Positions 26,134 to 35,439 of a stretch of 45,354 nt of DNA are shown piece by piece. Under the pieces are notes generated by a model. That model saw only the letters and a program-made list of their open reading frames with translations, searched no databases and was not told the DNA's origin. Position 1 is the stretch's first letter; each line of letters begins with the position of its first letter. Source of the DNA: Candidatus Epulonipiscium sp. (lineage in GTDB: Bacteria > Bacillota > Clostridia > Lachnospirales > Defluviitaleaceae); contig JAAYQR010000001.1 of NCBI GenBank assembly GCA_012519205.1, positions 1 through 45,354 of the forward strand, written 5' to 3'. Position numbers and translations under genes: made by a program.

Positions 26134-26771
26134 GATATTTAACATTTGCCTTAGCAAAAGGACGATTAGCAGTCAAAACTATGGAATTATTTGAGATGAT
26201 AGGATTCAAATGCGATGAAATGAAAGAAAAATCCAGGAAGCTAGTTTTTACCAATGAAGAATTGAAACTAAAATTTTTTCTTGCTAAGGCTTCAGATGTA
26301 CCCACATATGTAGAGTATGGGGCTGCAGATATTGGGGTAGTAGGGAAGGATACGCTATTAGAAGAAAAACGAAACCTATATGAAGTCCTCAACTTGGGTT
26401 TTGGGAAATGTCGGATGGCAGTGGCAGGTCCCCGAGAAATGAAAAATAAATTAGATAAAGGTCAAGACCTTAGGGTGGCTACCAAATATCCTAATATAGC
26501 AAGCGATTATTTTTACCATAAAAAGCAGCAAACTGTAGAAATCATAAAGCTTAATGGTTCTGTAGAATTGGCTCCCATTGTGGGACTGTCAGAAGTTATA
26601 GTAGATATAGTAGAGACAGGGGGCACCCTAAAGGAGAATGGCTTAGTGGTACTCGAAGAAATTTGTCCGATATCTGCAAGAATGGTTGTGAATCGTGTAA
26701 GTATGAAAATGGAATATAATAGGATTACAGATTTAATTGAGAAGGTTAAAAAAATCTTGGCGGATGAATAG
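26130..26771 (+). CDS. hisG: ATP phosphoribosyltransferase catalytic subunit (short form)
   Basis: HisG catalyses the first step of histidine synthesis, joining ATP and PRPP. At 213 aa this is the short form, which lacks the C-terminal regulatory domain and depends on HisZ. Typical motifs are [10 protein letters not shown] at the N terminus, [16 protein letters not shown], and the PRPP loop in [14 protein letters not shown]. The start is GTG at 26130, overlapping the hisZ stop (GTGA), so translation is probably coupled to give balanced HisZ and HisG. Confidence 0.95.
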   Translation: MRYLTFALAKGRLAVKTMELFEMIGFKCDEMKEKSRKLVFTNEELKLKFFLAKASDVPTYVEYGAADIGVVGKDTLLEEKRNLYEVLNLGFGKCRMAVAGPREMKNKLDKGQDLRVATKYPNIASDYFYHKKQQTVEIIKLNGSVELAPIVGLSEVIVDIVETGGTLKENGLVVLEEICPISARMVVNRVSMKMEYNRITDLIEKVKKILADE

Positions 26772-26780
26772 AGGTGGAAT

Positions 26781-28079
26781 ATGATACAGGTTATTGATAA
26801 TCAAAATTATGATGGTGGAGAGTTTATTGATACTCTACTAGGAAGATCGCAACTTAATTTTAAAGATGTGCAGGATACAGTGGACGAAATAATTGAAAAT
26901 GTAAAAATGAAAAAAAATGCAGCAGTTCTAGAATATACCCAAAAGTTTGATAAGGCTTCCCTAAGTAGTAGGACTATGAGGGTTACAAAAGAAGAAATTG
27001 AATTGGCTTATAGGCAACTAGATCCTAACCTAATTGGTATTATAGAAAGGGCAGCGGAAAGAATTCGTATATTCCACGAAAAGCAGAAAAGGAACAGCTG
27101 GATTAGTCCAGACGAAAAAGGGGTTATTCTAGGGCAAATGACAATACCCATGGAAAGCGTAGGGGTATATGTTCCAGGAGGAACGGCAGCGTATCCTTCT
27201 TCCGTGCTTATGAATGTAATACCTGCTAAGGTAGCAGGGGTTAAAAATATTATTATGGTGACGCCCCCACAAAAAGATGGCAGTGTAAATCCTGGGGTGT
27301 TGGTGGCTGCTAAAATAGCAGAGGTCACCGAAATATATAAAGTAGGTGGAGCCCAAGCAGTAGCGGCCCTAGCTTTTGGAACGGAGACAATTCCTAAGGT
27401 GGATAAGATAGTAGGCCCAGGAAACATATATGTTACTCTAGCTAAAAAGACTGTTTTTGGCCATGTAAGTATTGATTCCATAGCGGGACCGAGTGAAATA
27501 CTTGTATTGGCCGATGATAGTGCAAACCCTGTATTTGTAGCTGCGGATTTATTATCTCAGGCAGAACACGATGAACTTGCCTCAGCTATCCTGGTAACTA
27601 CCAGTGCAGAGTTAGCTTATGCCGTAAAGGATGAATTAGCTCAACAAACAGCATTACTTTCCAGAAAAGAAATAATAGAAAAATCCTTAAAAAATTTTGG
27701 AGCCATTATTATTGTAAATAATATCCAAGAGGCCATAGAAATAAGTAATCAAATTGCTCCGGAACATCTAGAAATTTGCATGAGAGAATCTCTTACCCTA
27801 CTTCCCAAAATAAAGAATGCAGGAGCTATATTTCTAGGAAATTATTCTCCAGAGCCTCTCGGAGATTATATGGCAGGGCCCAACCATGTTCTTCCAACCA
27901 GTGGAACAGCTAAGTTTTTTTCTCCACTTAATGTAGATGATTTTACGAAAAAATCCAGCATTATATATTTTCCCGAGGAAGCGCTAGAAGAATTAAGTAA
28001 CGATATAATAACATTTGCAGAAGCTGAAAAATTAACAGCCCATGCCAATTCTGTGAGGGTGAGATTTAAAAATGATTAA
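26781..28079 (+). CDS. hisD: Histidinol dehydrogenase
   Basis: HisD carries out the last two steps, L-histidinol to L-histidine, using NAD+ and zinc. The 432-aa protein is full length. Recognisable blocks are the GVYVPGGTAAYPSSVLMN region, VGGAQAVAALAFGTETIPKV, IDSIAGPSEILVLAD, LSQAEHDE, which holds zinc/catalytic residues, and GPNHVLPTSGTAKF near the C terminus. The ATG at 26781 follows AGAGGTGG, 9 bases after hisG. Its end overlaps hisC by 8 bases. Confidence 0.96.
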   Translation: MIQVIDNQNYDGGEFIDTLLGRSQLNFKDVQDTVDEIIENVKMKKNAAVLEYTQKFDKASLSSRTMRVTKEEIELAYRQLDPNLIGIIERAAERIRIFHEKQKRNSWISPDEKGVILGQMTIPMESVGVYVPGGTAAYPSSVLMNVIPAKVAGVKNIIMVTPPQKDGSVNPGVLVAAKIAEVTEIYKVGGAQAVAALAFGTETIPKVDKIVGPGNIYVTLAKKTVFGHVSIDSIAGPSEILVLADDSANPVFVAADLLSQAEHDELASAILVTTSAELAYAVKDELAQQTALLSRKEIIEKSLKNFGAIIIVNNIQEAIEISNQIAPEHLEICMRESLTLLPKIKNAGAIFLGNYSPEPLGDYMAGPNHVLPTSGTAKFFSPLNVDDFTKKSSIIYFPEEALEELSNDIITFAEAEKLTAHANSVRVRFKND

Positions 28080-29124
28080 GGACTATATCAGAAAAGAATT
28101 AAGGGATTTTAAACCCTACCATACACCATTTATACCACAAAAGATTAAATTAGATGCTAATGAAAGTCCCTTTGGACTAAGTGGTAATGTAAAGGAAAAG
28201 CTAATAAATTGGGTAAAAGAAAGGGAAAACTTAAACTTTTATCCAGATACGGATTCAACGGAATTAAGAAGAACAATAGCCTCCTACTGGAATTTAAATA
28301 TGGAGAATATTATTTTGGGTGTAGGATCTGATCAACTTATTGACTGTATGATGAAAGTCTTTCTTGATCCTAAGGATAAAGTGGTTATGCCTACTCCCTC
28401 CTTTAGCATGTATAGTCAGACAACAATACTAAATCATGGTATTCCCATAGAAGTAGAACTTAACGAAGACTATACTTATTCATGGGAGAATATTATTAAA
28501 GCTTGTAGGAGAAATAACCCCAAATTATTAATACTATGTAGTCCTAATAATCCTACGGGGAATATTCTTTCTAAGGTTCATATTGAAGAAATTGCTAAGA
28601 ATGTGGATTGTCCCATTCTAGTTGATGAAGCATATGGAGAATTTGCTGATGAAACAGGAATAGAACTCATAAATGAGTATCCCAATATTGTTATATTTAG
28701 GACGTTTTCAAAGGCATATGGATTAGCGGGACTTAGGGTAGGCTATGGCATTGGCTCAAAAGAAATGATAGATGCAATCTATCTTACAAAGCCTCCTTAT
28801 AACCTTAGTACCTTATCACAAAAGATAGCTACATGGGTGCTAGAAGATGCTAAGAGCTATAAAAAAAGAATCAGTTACCTTAAAAATGAACGGGATGATC
28901 TATTAGAAGAACTCAAAAAGATACCTGATATAAAGGTATCCCCCTCAGATGCTAACTTTATATTGATAGAAACTAGGGACCTCAATCTAGATAAAAAGCT
29001 AGAAAAAAGAGGAATCTTTGTTCGTTCATTCAAAGGCAACCAAAACTCCTTACTCCTTAGGATAACTGTGGGATATAAAGAACAAAACAAAATGTTAATC
29101 GATGCTCTTAAAAGCGTGCTATAA
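28072..29124 (+). CDS. hisC: Histidinol-phosphate aminotransferase
   Basis: This PLP aminotransferase of subgroup I/II converts imidazole acetol phosphate to histidinol phosphate. The 350-aa protein contains LDANESPFG at the N terminus, SPNNPTGNI for substrate and cofactor contacts, DEAYGEF, and the PLP-binding Lys in TFSKAYGLAGLRVGYG. The ATG overlaps hisD. A spacer of 187 bases then separates it from hisB, the only large gap in the operon. The spacer is AT-rich and holds no ORF of note; only a small dyad (ATAACCTGTTAT) was seen. Confidence 0.94.
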   Translation: MIKDYIRKELRDFKPYHTPFIPQKIKLDANESPFGLSGNVKEKLINWVKERENLNFYPDTDSTELRRTIASYWNLNMENIILGVGSDQLIDCMMKVFLDPKDKVVMPTPSFSMYSQTTILNHGIPIEVELNEDYTYSWENIIKACRRNNPKLLILCSPNNPTGNILSKVHIEEIAKNVDCPILVDEAYGEFADETGIELINEYPNIVIFRTFSKAYGLAGLRVGYGIGSKEMIDAIYLTKPPYNLSTLSQKIATWVLEDAKSYKKRISYLKNERDDLLEELKKIPDIKVSPSDANFILIETRDLNLDKKLEKRGIFVRSFKGNQNSLLLRITVGYKEQNKMLIDALKSVL

Positions 29125-29311
29125 CACTTAAATTGTTATAATTAATATAAATATAACCTGTTATTCTAAATATATTTAAGCACCTTTTGCGATTTCTGCG
29201 ACATCTAGGCTAGCAAGGATAAAAATGTCATTGACTGTTTTTTAACTTTTTAACTATTTTGGGTAGGTTTCTATAGTTATTCAAAGATAAAAACCATAAA
29301 GGAGGATTCAG

Positions 29312-29908
29312 ATGGTAGAAAAAAAGGCACAAATTAACAGAAAGACCAATGAAACAGATATAAAAATGTCCATTAACCTATATGGTTCAGGAATATACAA
29401 CATTAAAACCGGTATTGGCTTTTTTGACCATATGCTAAGTCATATAGCAAAGCATGGATTCATAGACATGAACCTAGAGGCTAGAGGAGACGTAGAAGTG
29501 GATTGCCATCATACTGTGGAAGATGTAGGGATAGTATTAGGGCAGGCAATAACAAAGGCCTTAGGGGATAAAAAGGGTATAAAGCGGTATGGTTCTATGA
29601 TTTTACCTATGGAAGAAGCCCTGGTACTTTGCGCTATTGATTTATCTGGGAGACCCTATTTAGGTTTTGATGCAGAGCTTACCATGGAGAGATTAGGAGA
29701 TATGGATACGGAAATGGTAGAGGAATTTTTTAGAGCATTATGTATTCATGGGGGGATTAACCTTCATATAAAGGTTTTAAAGGGAAAAAACAATCATCAT
29801 ATAGTAGAAGCTATGTTTAAGGCATTTGCTAAAGCCCTAGACGAAGCAACATCAATGGATTCAAGGATAGAGGGGGTACTCTCTACCAAAGGTATTTTGG
29901 AAGTATAG
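29312..29908 (+). CDS. hisB: Imidazoleglycerol-phosphate dehydratase
   Basis: This is a single-domain HisB (198 aa) that dehydrates imidazole glycerol phosphate, with the two manganese-binding His-rich repeats visible as DCHHTVEDVG and NHHIVEAMFKAFAKAL. The N-terminal GFFDHMLSHIAKHG is typical. There is no fused histidinol-phosphate phosphatase domain, so that step must come from a gene elsewhere (HisJ/HisN type). The ATG at 29312 follows AAAGGAGGA. The next gene is hisA after only 91 bases, where hisH would normally be found. Confidence 0.95.
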   Translation: MVEKKAQINRKTNETDIKMSINLYGSGIYNIKTGIGFFDHMLSHIAKHGFIDMNLEARGDVEVDCHHTVEDVGIVLGQAITKALGDKKGIKRYGSMILPMEEALVLCAIDLSGRPYLGFDAELTMERLGDMDTEMVEEFFRALCIHGGINLHIKVLKGKNNHHIVEAMFKAFAKALDEATSMDSRIEGVLSTKGILEV

Positions 29909-29999
29909 GAAATATTAGAATTCCTATTATAAATCATGATATTGAAGATGGAAGAAATTACAGACAAGATTTATACTAAGAAAACTTGGAGGATTAAAT

Positions 30000-30722
30000 A
30001 TGAGATTATACCCAGCAATCGATATTAAAGGAGGAAAATGTGTAAGGCTTTCCCAAGGTCGTTTTGATAAGGTAACGGTTTATAATGATAATCCCGTTGA
30101 AATAGCAAAAAAGTGGGAAGAAGCAGGGGCAACTTATATACATCTGGTAGATTTAGATGGAGCCTTAATAGGAGAACAAGCCAATAAAAATACAATAAAA
30201 GAAATTGCTGCTTCAGTCACTATCCCTATCCAAACTGGGGGCGGTATAAGAACGATAGCCTCTATTAAAGACAGATTATCCCTAGGAATAAGTAGGGTAA
30301 TTATAGGCACGGCAGCAATTAAGGATCCTAGCTTAGTAAAAGAAGCAGTCAAAGAGTTTGGAGCGGATAGGATTGTTATAGGTATTGATGCCAAAAATGG
30401 AAAGGTAGCCGTAGAAGGTTGGGAGGAAGTAAGCAGTGTAAAGGCTATAGACTTATGTCTCCAAATGAAAAAAATAGGCATTAAGACCATAGTTTATACG
30501 GATATTTCTAAGGATGGAATGATGAGCGGGGTAAATGTCGAGGCTACAAAAGAGTTAATAGATTCCACAGGGATGGATATCATTGCCTCAGGGGGTGTAG
30601 CGGATTATAGGGATTTAGAGAAGGTCAGTCATATTGGTGCCGAAGGAGTTATTATCGGTAAAGCTCTTTATCAAGGGACCATAGATTTGAAGCAGGCAAT
30701 CAAACAATTTAATAGGGGGTAA
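30000..30722 (+). CDS. hisA: ProFAR isomerase
   Basis: HisA is a (beta/alpha)8-barrel isomerase converting ProFAR to PRFAR. The 240-aa protein starts [17 protein letters not shown] with the catalytic Asp8. The second catalytic Asp lies in [16 protein letters not shown]. Phosphate-binding loops are TGGGIRT and ASGGV. The ATG at 30000 follows TTGGAGGATT. It is closely followed by hisF (4 bases between stop and start). Confidence 0.95.
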   Translation: MRLYPAIDIKGGKCVRLSQGRFDKVTVYNDNPVEIAKKWEEAGATYIHLVDLDGALIGEQANKNTIKEIAASVTIPIQTGGGIRTIASIKDRLSLGISRVIIGTAAIKDPSLVKEAVKEFGADRIVIGIDAKNGKVAVEGWEEVSSVKAIDLCLQMKKIGIKTIVYTDISKDGMMSGVNVEATKELIDSTGMDIIASGGVADYRDLEKVSHIGAEGVIIGKALYQGTIDLKQAIKQFNRG

Positions 30723-30726
30723 TTGC

Positions 30727-31488
30727 GTGGGAACAAAACGAATTATACCATGCTTAGATGTGAAAAATGGTAGGGTGGTCAAAGGTGTTAACTTTGTTAA
30801 TTTAATAGACGCAGGGGATCCTGTTGAAATTGCAACTGCTTATAATGAAGCAATGGCAGATGAACTTGTATTTTTGGATATTACAGCAACATATGAGAAT
30901 AGAAATACCATGACAGATGTAATTAAGAAGACGGCTAAAAAAATATCAATTCCTCTTACCGTAGGGGGGGGGATAAGGACCGTTGAGGATTTTAAAAAGA
31001 TACTTGATGCAGGGGCGAATAAAGTCTCCATAAATTCAGCAGCATTAAAAAAGCCAGAACTTATTGCAGAGGCTGCCCAAAACTTCGGAAGTCAATCAGT
31101 TGTAGTAGCTATAGATGCTAAAAAAAGAGAAGACGATAAGGGATGGGAAGTATACTTAAATGGTGGTCGTGTAAATACGGGTAAGGATGTTATAGAATGG
31201 GCAAAGGAAGCAGAAAGATTAGGAGCTGGGGAAATACTTTTAACTAGTATGGATTGTGATGGAAGGAAGGCAGGATATGATATCGAATTAACAAAGGCTG
31301 TTTCGAAAGCCCTCTCAATACCTGTCATTGCTTCTGGAGGAGCAGGAAATATGAAACATTTTTACGAAGCTCTAACGGAAGGTGGAGCCCAGGCTGCCCT
31401 AGCAGCTTCCCTATTTCATTTTAAGGAAATGGAGATAAAAGATTTAAAGCTATATCTCAAAGAAAAAAACATATCCGTAAGGATGTAA
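30727..31488 (+). CDS. hisF: Imidazole glycerol phosphate synthase cyclase subunit
   Basis: HisF uses ammonia from HisH to cyclise PRFAR to imidazole glycerol phosphate and AICAR. The 253-aa barrel has the catalytic Asp11 in [14 protein letters not shown], Asp130 in [33 protein letters not shown] and ASGGAG. The start is GTG at 30727 after AGGGGGTAA. No hisH glutaminase gene is present in this operon or elsewhere in the window, so the source of ammonia is unclear; HisF enzymes can use free ammonia in vitro. Confidence 0.96.
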   Translation: MGTKRIIPCLDVKNGRVVKGVNFVNLIDAGDPVEIATAYNEAMADELVFLDITATYENRNTMTDVIKKTAKKISIPLTVGGGIRTVEDFKKILDAGANKVSINSAALKKPELIAEAAQNFGSQSVVVAIDAKKREDDKGWEVYLNGGRVNTGKDVIEWAKEAERLGAGEILLTSMDCDGRKAGYDIELTKAVSKALSIPVIASGGAGNMKHFYEALTEGGAQAALAASLFHFKEMEIKDLKLYLKEKNISVRM

Positions 31489-31502
31489 GAGCGGAGGATA
31501 TA

Positions 31503-32138
31503 ATGGATTTTATAAAGGATTTAAAATTTGATGACAGGGGATTAATCCCTGCGATTGCCCAAGATGCTGCTACAAAAGAAGTTTTGATGATGGCATATAT
31601 GAATAAAGAATCACTTAAAAAAACCATAGAAACCGGAAGGGTGCATTATTACAGCAGAAGTAGACAAAGTTTATGGCTAAAGGGGGAAACCTCAGGAAAT
31701 TTTCAAATGGTAAAAAACATTTATTTTGATTGTGACCTAGATACAATTCTAGTGCAAATTGAACAAATAGGAGTAGCTTGTCACACGGGTAAGCCTTCTT
31801 GTTTTTATCAACATCTTTGTGATAATGAATTAAAAGAAAAAGGAGAGAACATGATGGATAAATTTGAGATATTGCAGCAAGTATATGATATCATAGCTGA
31901 TAGAAGAGATAATCCTAAGGAAGGTTCATATACAAATTACCTTTTTGATAAGGGCATAGATAAGATGTTAAAGAAGGTAGGGGAGGAGTCATCAGAGGTA
32001 ATCATAGCCTCCAAAAACAATGATAAGGGAGAAATCACTTATGAAATGTCAGATCTTCTATATCATATGATGGTTGTTATGGTCCAAACAGGGGTGCAGT
32101 GGGAAGACCTTTGTAACGAGTTAAAAAAGAGAAGATAA
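31503..32138 (+). CDS. hisIE: Bifunctional phosphoribosyl-AMP cyclohydrolase / phosphoribosyl-ATP pyrophosphatase
   Basis: A fusion of two steps of histidine synthesis in 211 aa. Residues 1-112 are the HisI cyclohydrolase with the zinc site ([23 protein letters not shown]) and [17 protein letters not shown]. Residues 117-211 are HisE, a MazG-like pyrophosphatase with [12 protein letters not shown] and the metal-binding [11 protein letters not shown]. The ATG at 31503 follows GCGGAGGA. It is the last gene of the operon, and the terminator overlaps its stop. Confidence 0.95.
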   Translation: MDFIKDLKFDDRGLIPAIAQDAATKEVLMMAYMNKESLKKTIETGRVHYYSRSRQSLWLKGETSGNFQMVKNIYFDCDLDTILVQIEQIGVACHTGKPSCFYQHLCDNELKEKGENMMDKFEILQQVYDIIADRRDNPKEGSYTNYLFDKGIDKMLKKVGEESSEVIIASKNNDKGEITYEMSDLLYHMMVVMVQTGVQWEDLCNELKKRR

Positions 32139-32165
32139 AGATAGGAACGATGCCCTATCTTTTGT
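32137..32165 (+). terminator. Terminator of the his operon
   Basis: AAAGATAGG (32137-32145) pairs with CCTATCTTT (32154-32162), with an 8-base loop and a 3' T-rich end. It starts inside the hisIE stop codon. Confidence 0.8.
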
Positions 32166-32225
32166 GAAAATTTGGGAAGTGAATAAATATAAATATTTAT
32201 AATAATTATGGTATAGAATAACCAT

Positions 32226-32642
32226 ATGGGAAAAAGATTTATTATTTATGGATTAGCTGGGTGGTGCATGGAAATTATATGGACGGGGCTGGGTTCCTTT
32301 TTGAATGGGAATGTAACCCTTGAAGCAGGCACATATATTTGGATGTTTCCGATTTATGGACTGGCTATTTTGCTAGAGCCGATTCATAATAAAATCAGAA
32401 AATGGCCGGTTATCATACGGGGAGGTGTATACACCGCTTTAATTTTTTTTATAGAATATTTAACCGGTTGGGCATTGCAAAGACTTATAGGAGCGTGCCC
32501 TTGGGACTATAGTGGGACTTCATTTTCGGTTAATGGTTTTATTCGTCTAGACTATGCCCCTGCTTGGTTTGTTGCAAGTTTAGTATTTGAAAAACTGCAT
32601 GATGGACTAATGAATATAAAGTTTTCAAAATATAGAATTTGA
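32226..32642 (+). CDS. CmpB-like (putative ABC transporter type IV) membrane protein
   Basis: This is a 138-aa membrane protein with about four hydrophobic segments (roughly residues 5-22, 35-52, 64-84 and 110-128). The sequence contains WCMEIIWTG, TYIWMFPIYGLA, FFIEYLTGW and the CPWDYSG motif typical of the ABC_trans_CmpB family, found as a stand-alone membrane protein in many Firmicutes. The function is not established. No ribosome binding site precedes the ATG. A possible -10 (TATAGAAT) ends only about 8 bases upstream, so a leaderless mRNA is possible. A terminator follows. Confidence 0.75.
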   Translation: MGKRFIIYGLAGWCMEIIWTGLGSFLNGNVTLEAGTYIWMFPIYGLAILLEPIHNKIRKWPVIIRGGVYTALIFFIEYLTGWALQRLIGACPWDYSGTSFSVNGFIRLDYAPAWFVASLVFEKLHDGLMNIKFSKYRI

Positions 32643-32650
32643 TTTTTAAG

Positions 32651-32675
32651 GAGTATCTAACGATGCTCTTTTTTT
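32651..32675 (+). terminator. Terminator after CmpB-like gene
   Basis: GAGTATC (32651-32657) and GATGCTC (32662-32668), with one G-U pair and a four-base loop, are followed by seven T's. Confidence 0.85.
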
Positions 32676-32745
32676 ATTCATAAAAATAGATGCAAATGAA
32701 CATAATAAAATATAGGAAAAATTATCTTGCAAAGGAAGGATATCA

Positions 32746-33519
32746 ATGAAACCCAAAGTTATTATTGGACTCCCTGCATACAACGAGGAAAATGGCTTAC
32801 CAGAAGTACTTAATAAAATTAACATATTAAAAAATTCTATTGATAACTTTCTAGAGGTAATTGTAGTGGATGATGGGAGCACTGATAAAACTAAGGAAAT
32901 ACTAGAAGAATACGAGCAAAGGCTAAATTATATCAGACCTATTTACCATGAATTAAATAAGGGACTTGGGGCTGCTATTAACACCTTATTTAGCGTGGTG
33001 ATAAGAGAGGCTAGGGATTGTGATTTCCTCGTTACGATGGATGCGGACAATACCCATAATCCTAATCATATTATCGATATGGTTAAAAAAATGGACAAAG
33101 AGGACTTAGACCTTATCATAGCTTCGAGGTTTACAGAAGGGGGAAGGGAAGTAGGGGTACCGATTATAAGAAAGCTTTATAGTAGGGGGGCAAAATATTT
33201 TTTCAAATCCTTCTTTAATATCAAAAACGTAAATGATTATTCCTCAGGTTTTAGAATATATAAGGTGGGTTACCTTCGTAAATCCATGAATTTGTATAAT
33301 GGTAATTTGGTAACTACTAATGGTTTTGATTGTATGGCAGAAATTTTAGCACGGTTTAGTAAGATAGGTATAAGAGCCGATGAACATCCCCTAATCTTAG
33401 AGTACAACTTAAAGGATAGTAAAAGTAAAATGGATGTCATGGGAACTATCACAGGATATTTCGATTTACTTAGAAGGGTGAGAAAACCAGAACTTAATAA
33501 AATAATCCAAAGAGAGTAG
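32746..33519 (+). CDS. Family 2 glycosyltransferase (polyprenyl-phosphate sugar synthase-like)
   Basis: This 257-aa GT-A glycosyltransferase is close in pattern to dolichyl/undecaprenyl-phosphate mannosyl- or glucosyltransferases. The N terminus has GLPAYNEE, then VVDDGSTDKT (nucleotide site), NKGLGAAIN, and the metal-binding DADNTHNP. There is no C-terminal membrane domain. The ATG at 32746 follows AAGGAAGGA. It is the first of three tightly packed genes, ahead of an SMR-type protein and a GT39 enzyme. That order suggests it loads a sugar onto the lipid carrier, which is then flipped and used outside. The sugar is unknown. Confidence 0.85.
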   Translation: MKPKVIIGLPAYNEENGLPEVLNKINILKNSIDNFLEVIVVDDGSTDKTKEILEEYEQRLNYIRPIYHELNKGLGAAINTLFSVVIREARDCDFLVTMDADNTHNPNHIIDMVKKMDKEDLDLIIASRFTEGGREVGVPIIRKLYSRGAKYFFKSFFNIKNVNDYSSGFRIYKVGYLRKSMNLYNGNLVTTNGFDCMAEILARFSKIGIRADEHPLILEYNLKDSKSKMDVMGTITGYFDLLRRVRKPELNKIIQRE

Positions 33520-33525
33520 GAGAAT

Positions 33526-33888
33526 ATGAAAAATCTATCAGTTATCTTAACATCGGTCATATTAGGGGCCATAGGCCAGGTTATATTAAAGGTAGGAGCA
33601 AATAAACTAGGAGAATTTTCCCTATCTTTAAACACCTTATACAAAGATTTAATAAGCATTATAAAAACTCCTGAAATTGTACTGGGAGTAGTGTTTTTTT
33701 TCATGAGTTTCCTCCTATGGATTAAAGTATTAACAAAAAATGAACTAAGCTATAGTTACCCTATGGTGAGTTTAAATTATATAATAATCATGATTATATC
33801 ATTTTTCATTTTTCATGAGGAAATATCTATTAAAAAAATCATTGGTACAATACTAATTGTTTTGGGGGTTTGGGTTGTTTATGTCTAA
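33526..33888 (+). CDS. SMR/EamA-like four-helix membrane protein (possible lipid-sugar flippase)
   Basis: This 120-aa protein with four membrane helices (about residues 5-22, 46-66, 77-95 and 103-119) has the pattern of ArnE/SMR-type transporters, including GQVILKVGANKLG at the N terminus. In the Arn pathway such small proteins move undecaprenyl-phosphate-aminoarabinose across the membrane. Here it lies 6 bases after a GT2 gene and overlaps a GT39 gene by 8 bases, so moving a lipid-linked sugar is the best guess. A drug-efflux role is the alternative. The ATG follows TAGGAGAAT. Confidence 0.75.
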   Translation: MKNLSVILTSVILGAIGQVILKVGANKLGEFSLSLNTLYKDLISIIKTPEIVLGVVFFFMSFLLWIKVLTKNELSYSYPMVSLNYIIIMIISFFIFHEEISIKKIIGTILIVLGVWVVYV

Positions 33889-35308
33889 AACCAGAGAAAA
33901 TGCAATCATTATCACGGTACTTGTTATCATTTTAATCTTAAGAATTCCTTATATCACCCAATCACCTTACGAACAAGGAGAAAGATGGAGACAATCTGAT
34001 ACAGAATCCATAGCAAGGAATTTTGTAGAGTATAGGTTTAATATCTTTTATCCACAGTTTAATTACGATGGTCCTATGCCAAATTATGTGCAGCTGGAAT
34101 TTCAAATAACAACATATATTATTGCAGTTTTATATAAAATATTTGGTTATAAATACATAATAGCTAGAACTATACCCCTTTTGTTTTTCATGGGTTCATC
34201 TATATTTCTATATTTGATAGCTGGAAAATTTTATCCTTTTGGGCAGTCAATAATTGTTCTTTTTCTTTATGGACTATTCCCTATTACGATATTTTTTTCA
34301 CGGGCTATTATGCCGGAGTCTTCGGCATTATTTTTTTATTTGGGGGCATTTTATTTTTTCTTAAGATGGATTGAGAAAGAAACAAAAAAAGATATAATTA
34401 CTTCTGCCATGTTTACGGCTCTAGCCATATCTCAAAAGATACCTACTATCTTTATTGGAATTGCAATGCTCATAATAGCTTTTAAAAAATATAAAATGCA
34501 GATATTTAAAATAGGAGAACTTTATATTTTTACGTTAATTTCGTTATTTTTGCCTTTTACTTATTTTCAATGGATGAAATATATTTCTGAATTTAAATTC
34601 GTAAATGACATTGCAAATAAACATATATTCACAAGGCTTTTTTATGATTTCTTGACTAAAGAATCCATAGAATTTTTTAAGATCAATCTTCCCCAGGGAT
34701 ATACCATACAGGTTCTAGTTTTGTTCTTGATAGGATTAATCATGATAGATGTTAGAAAGGAAATGCCTGTACTGGCTTGGATATTTGCCATGATATTAGA
34801 AGTAATTATGATTGTCGCAGTAATCAGGCTTTATTATTATCTGATTTTTATTAGTCCTCTTATTGCCCTTATAGCTTCTAAGCCACTATATATTATTTGG
34901 GAAAATAAGTACGGAGGGGTGTTTATTTCTTTAATAATAATGTGGATAGGGTACACTGCATTTAGAGGATTACTGCCTTTTTATATAGAAAAAACAGAGT
35001 TAATCAAACAGGCCGGCATGGTTAAAAAATACACAGATAAAGAAGATTTAATCGTAGTGGGAACCCCTGATCCTGCCTTGATTAATGCTTGTGAAAGGAG
35101 GGGATGGAGGGCGAATATAGATTATTATAGTTATATTCCAAAAGACCCCATTAGGGAAATAGAGTATTATATAGAAAGTGGAGCTAAATATTTTGTCCCC
35201 ATGAAGGGGTGGATTCATAATGATAAGGGAGAATATAAAAGTTTTTTAGATAGCAATTTTGAAAAGATAATAGGTGAAGATGGATATTATATTTACAAAT
35301 TACGATAA
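33881..35308 (+). CDS. GT39/ArnT-like membrane glycosyltransferase
   Basis: The 475-aa polytopic membrane protein has about ten hydrophobic segments and the GT-C layout of ArnT/PMT enzymes. The first external loop carries the acidic active-site region (GERWRQSDTESIARNF) and later FNYDGPMPNYVQLEFQ. A small soluble C-terminal domain follows the last helix (TDKEDLIVVGTPDPALINACERR to the end). Such enzymes transfer a sugar from a polyprenyl phosphate to an external acceptor. The ATG at 33881 overlaps the end of the SMR-type gene; GGGGG lies 15-20 bases upstream. The acceptor may be cell wall, a polymer or protein. Confidence 0.82.
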   Translation: MSKTRENAIIITVLVIILILRIPYITQSPYEQGERWRQSDTESIARNFVEYRFNIFYPQFNYDGPMPNYVQLEFQITTYIIAVLYKIFGYKYIIARTIPLLFFMGSSIFLYLIAGKFYPFGQSIIVLFLYGLFPITIFFSRAIMPESSALFFYLGAFYFFLRWIEKETKKDIITSAMFTALAISQKIPTIFIGIAMLIIAFKKYKMQIFKIGELYIFTLISLFLPFTYFQWMKYISEFKFVNDIANKHIFTRLFYDFLTKESIEFFKINLPQGYTIQVLVLFLIGLIMIDVRKEMPVLAWIFAMILEVIMIVAVIRLYYYLIFISPLIALIASKPLYIIWENKYGGVFISLIIMWIGYTAFRGLLPFYIEKTELIKQAGMVKKYTDKEDLIVVGTPDPALINACERRGWRANIDYYSYIPKDPIREIEYYIESGAKYFVPMKGWIHNDKGEYKSFLDSNFEKIIGEDGYYIYKLR

Positions 35309-35380
35309 AAGATTCTTATTCTATGTAGCAAAAGTGATTCATGGGCTTTTTGGTATGGATTTTAATTATAAATATATAGG

Positions 35381-35409
35381 TTGCTTGTATACATAAAAGT
35401 GGATACAAT
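35381..35409 (+). promoter_or_regulatory. Promoter of sensor kinase gene
   Basis: TTGCTT (35381-35386), 17 bases, then TACAAT (35404-35409), about 30 bases before the ATG. Confidence 0.5.
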
Positions 35410-35439
35410 AGGGATATCAATAATAGGAAGTGGTCTAAT

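Noticed and set aside
29125-29311. A hidden gene in the 187-base spacer between hisC and hisB
   Set aside because: No frame with a ribosome binding site and reasonable length was found; only a small dyad is present.
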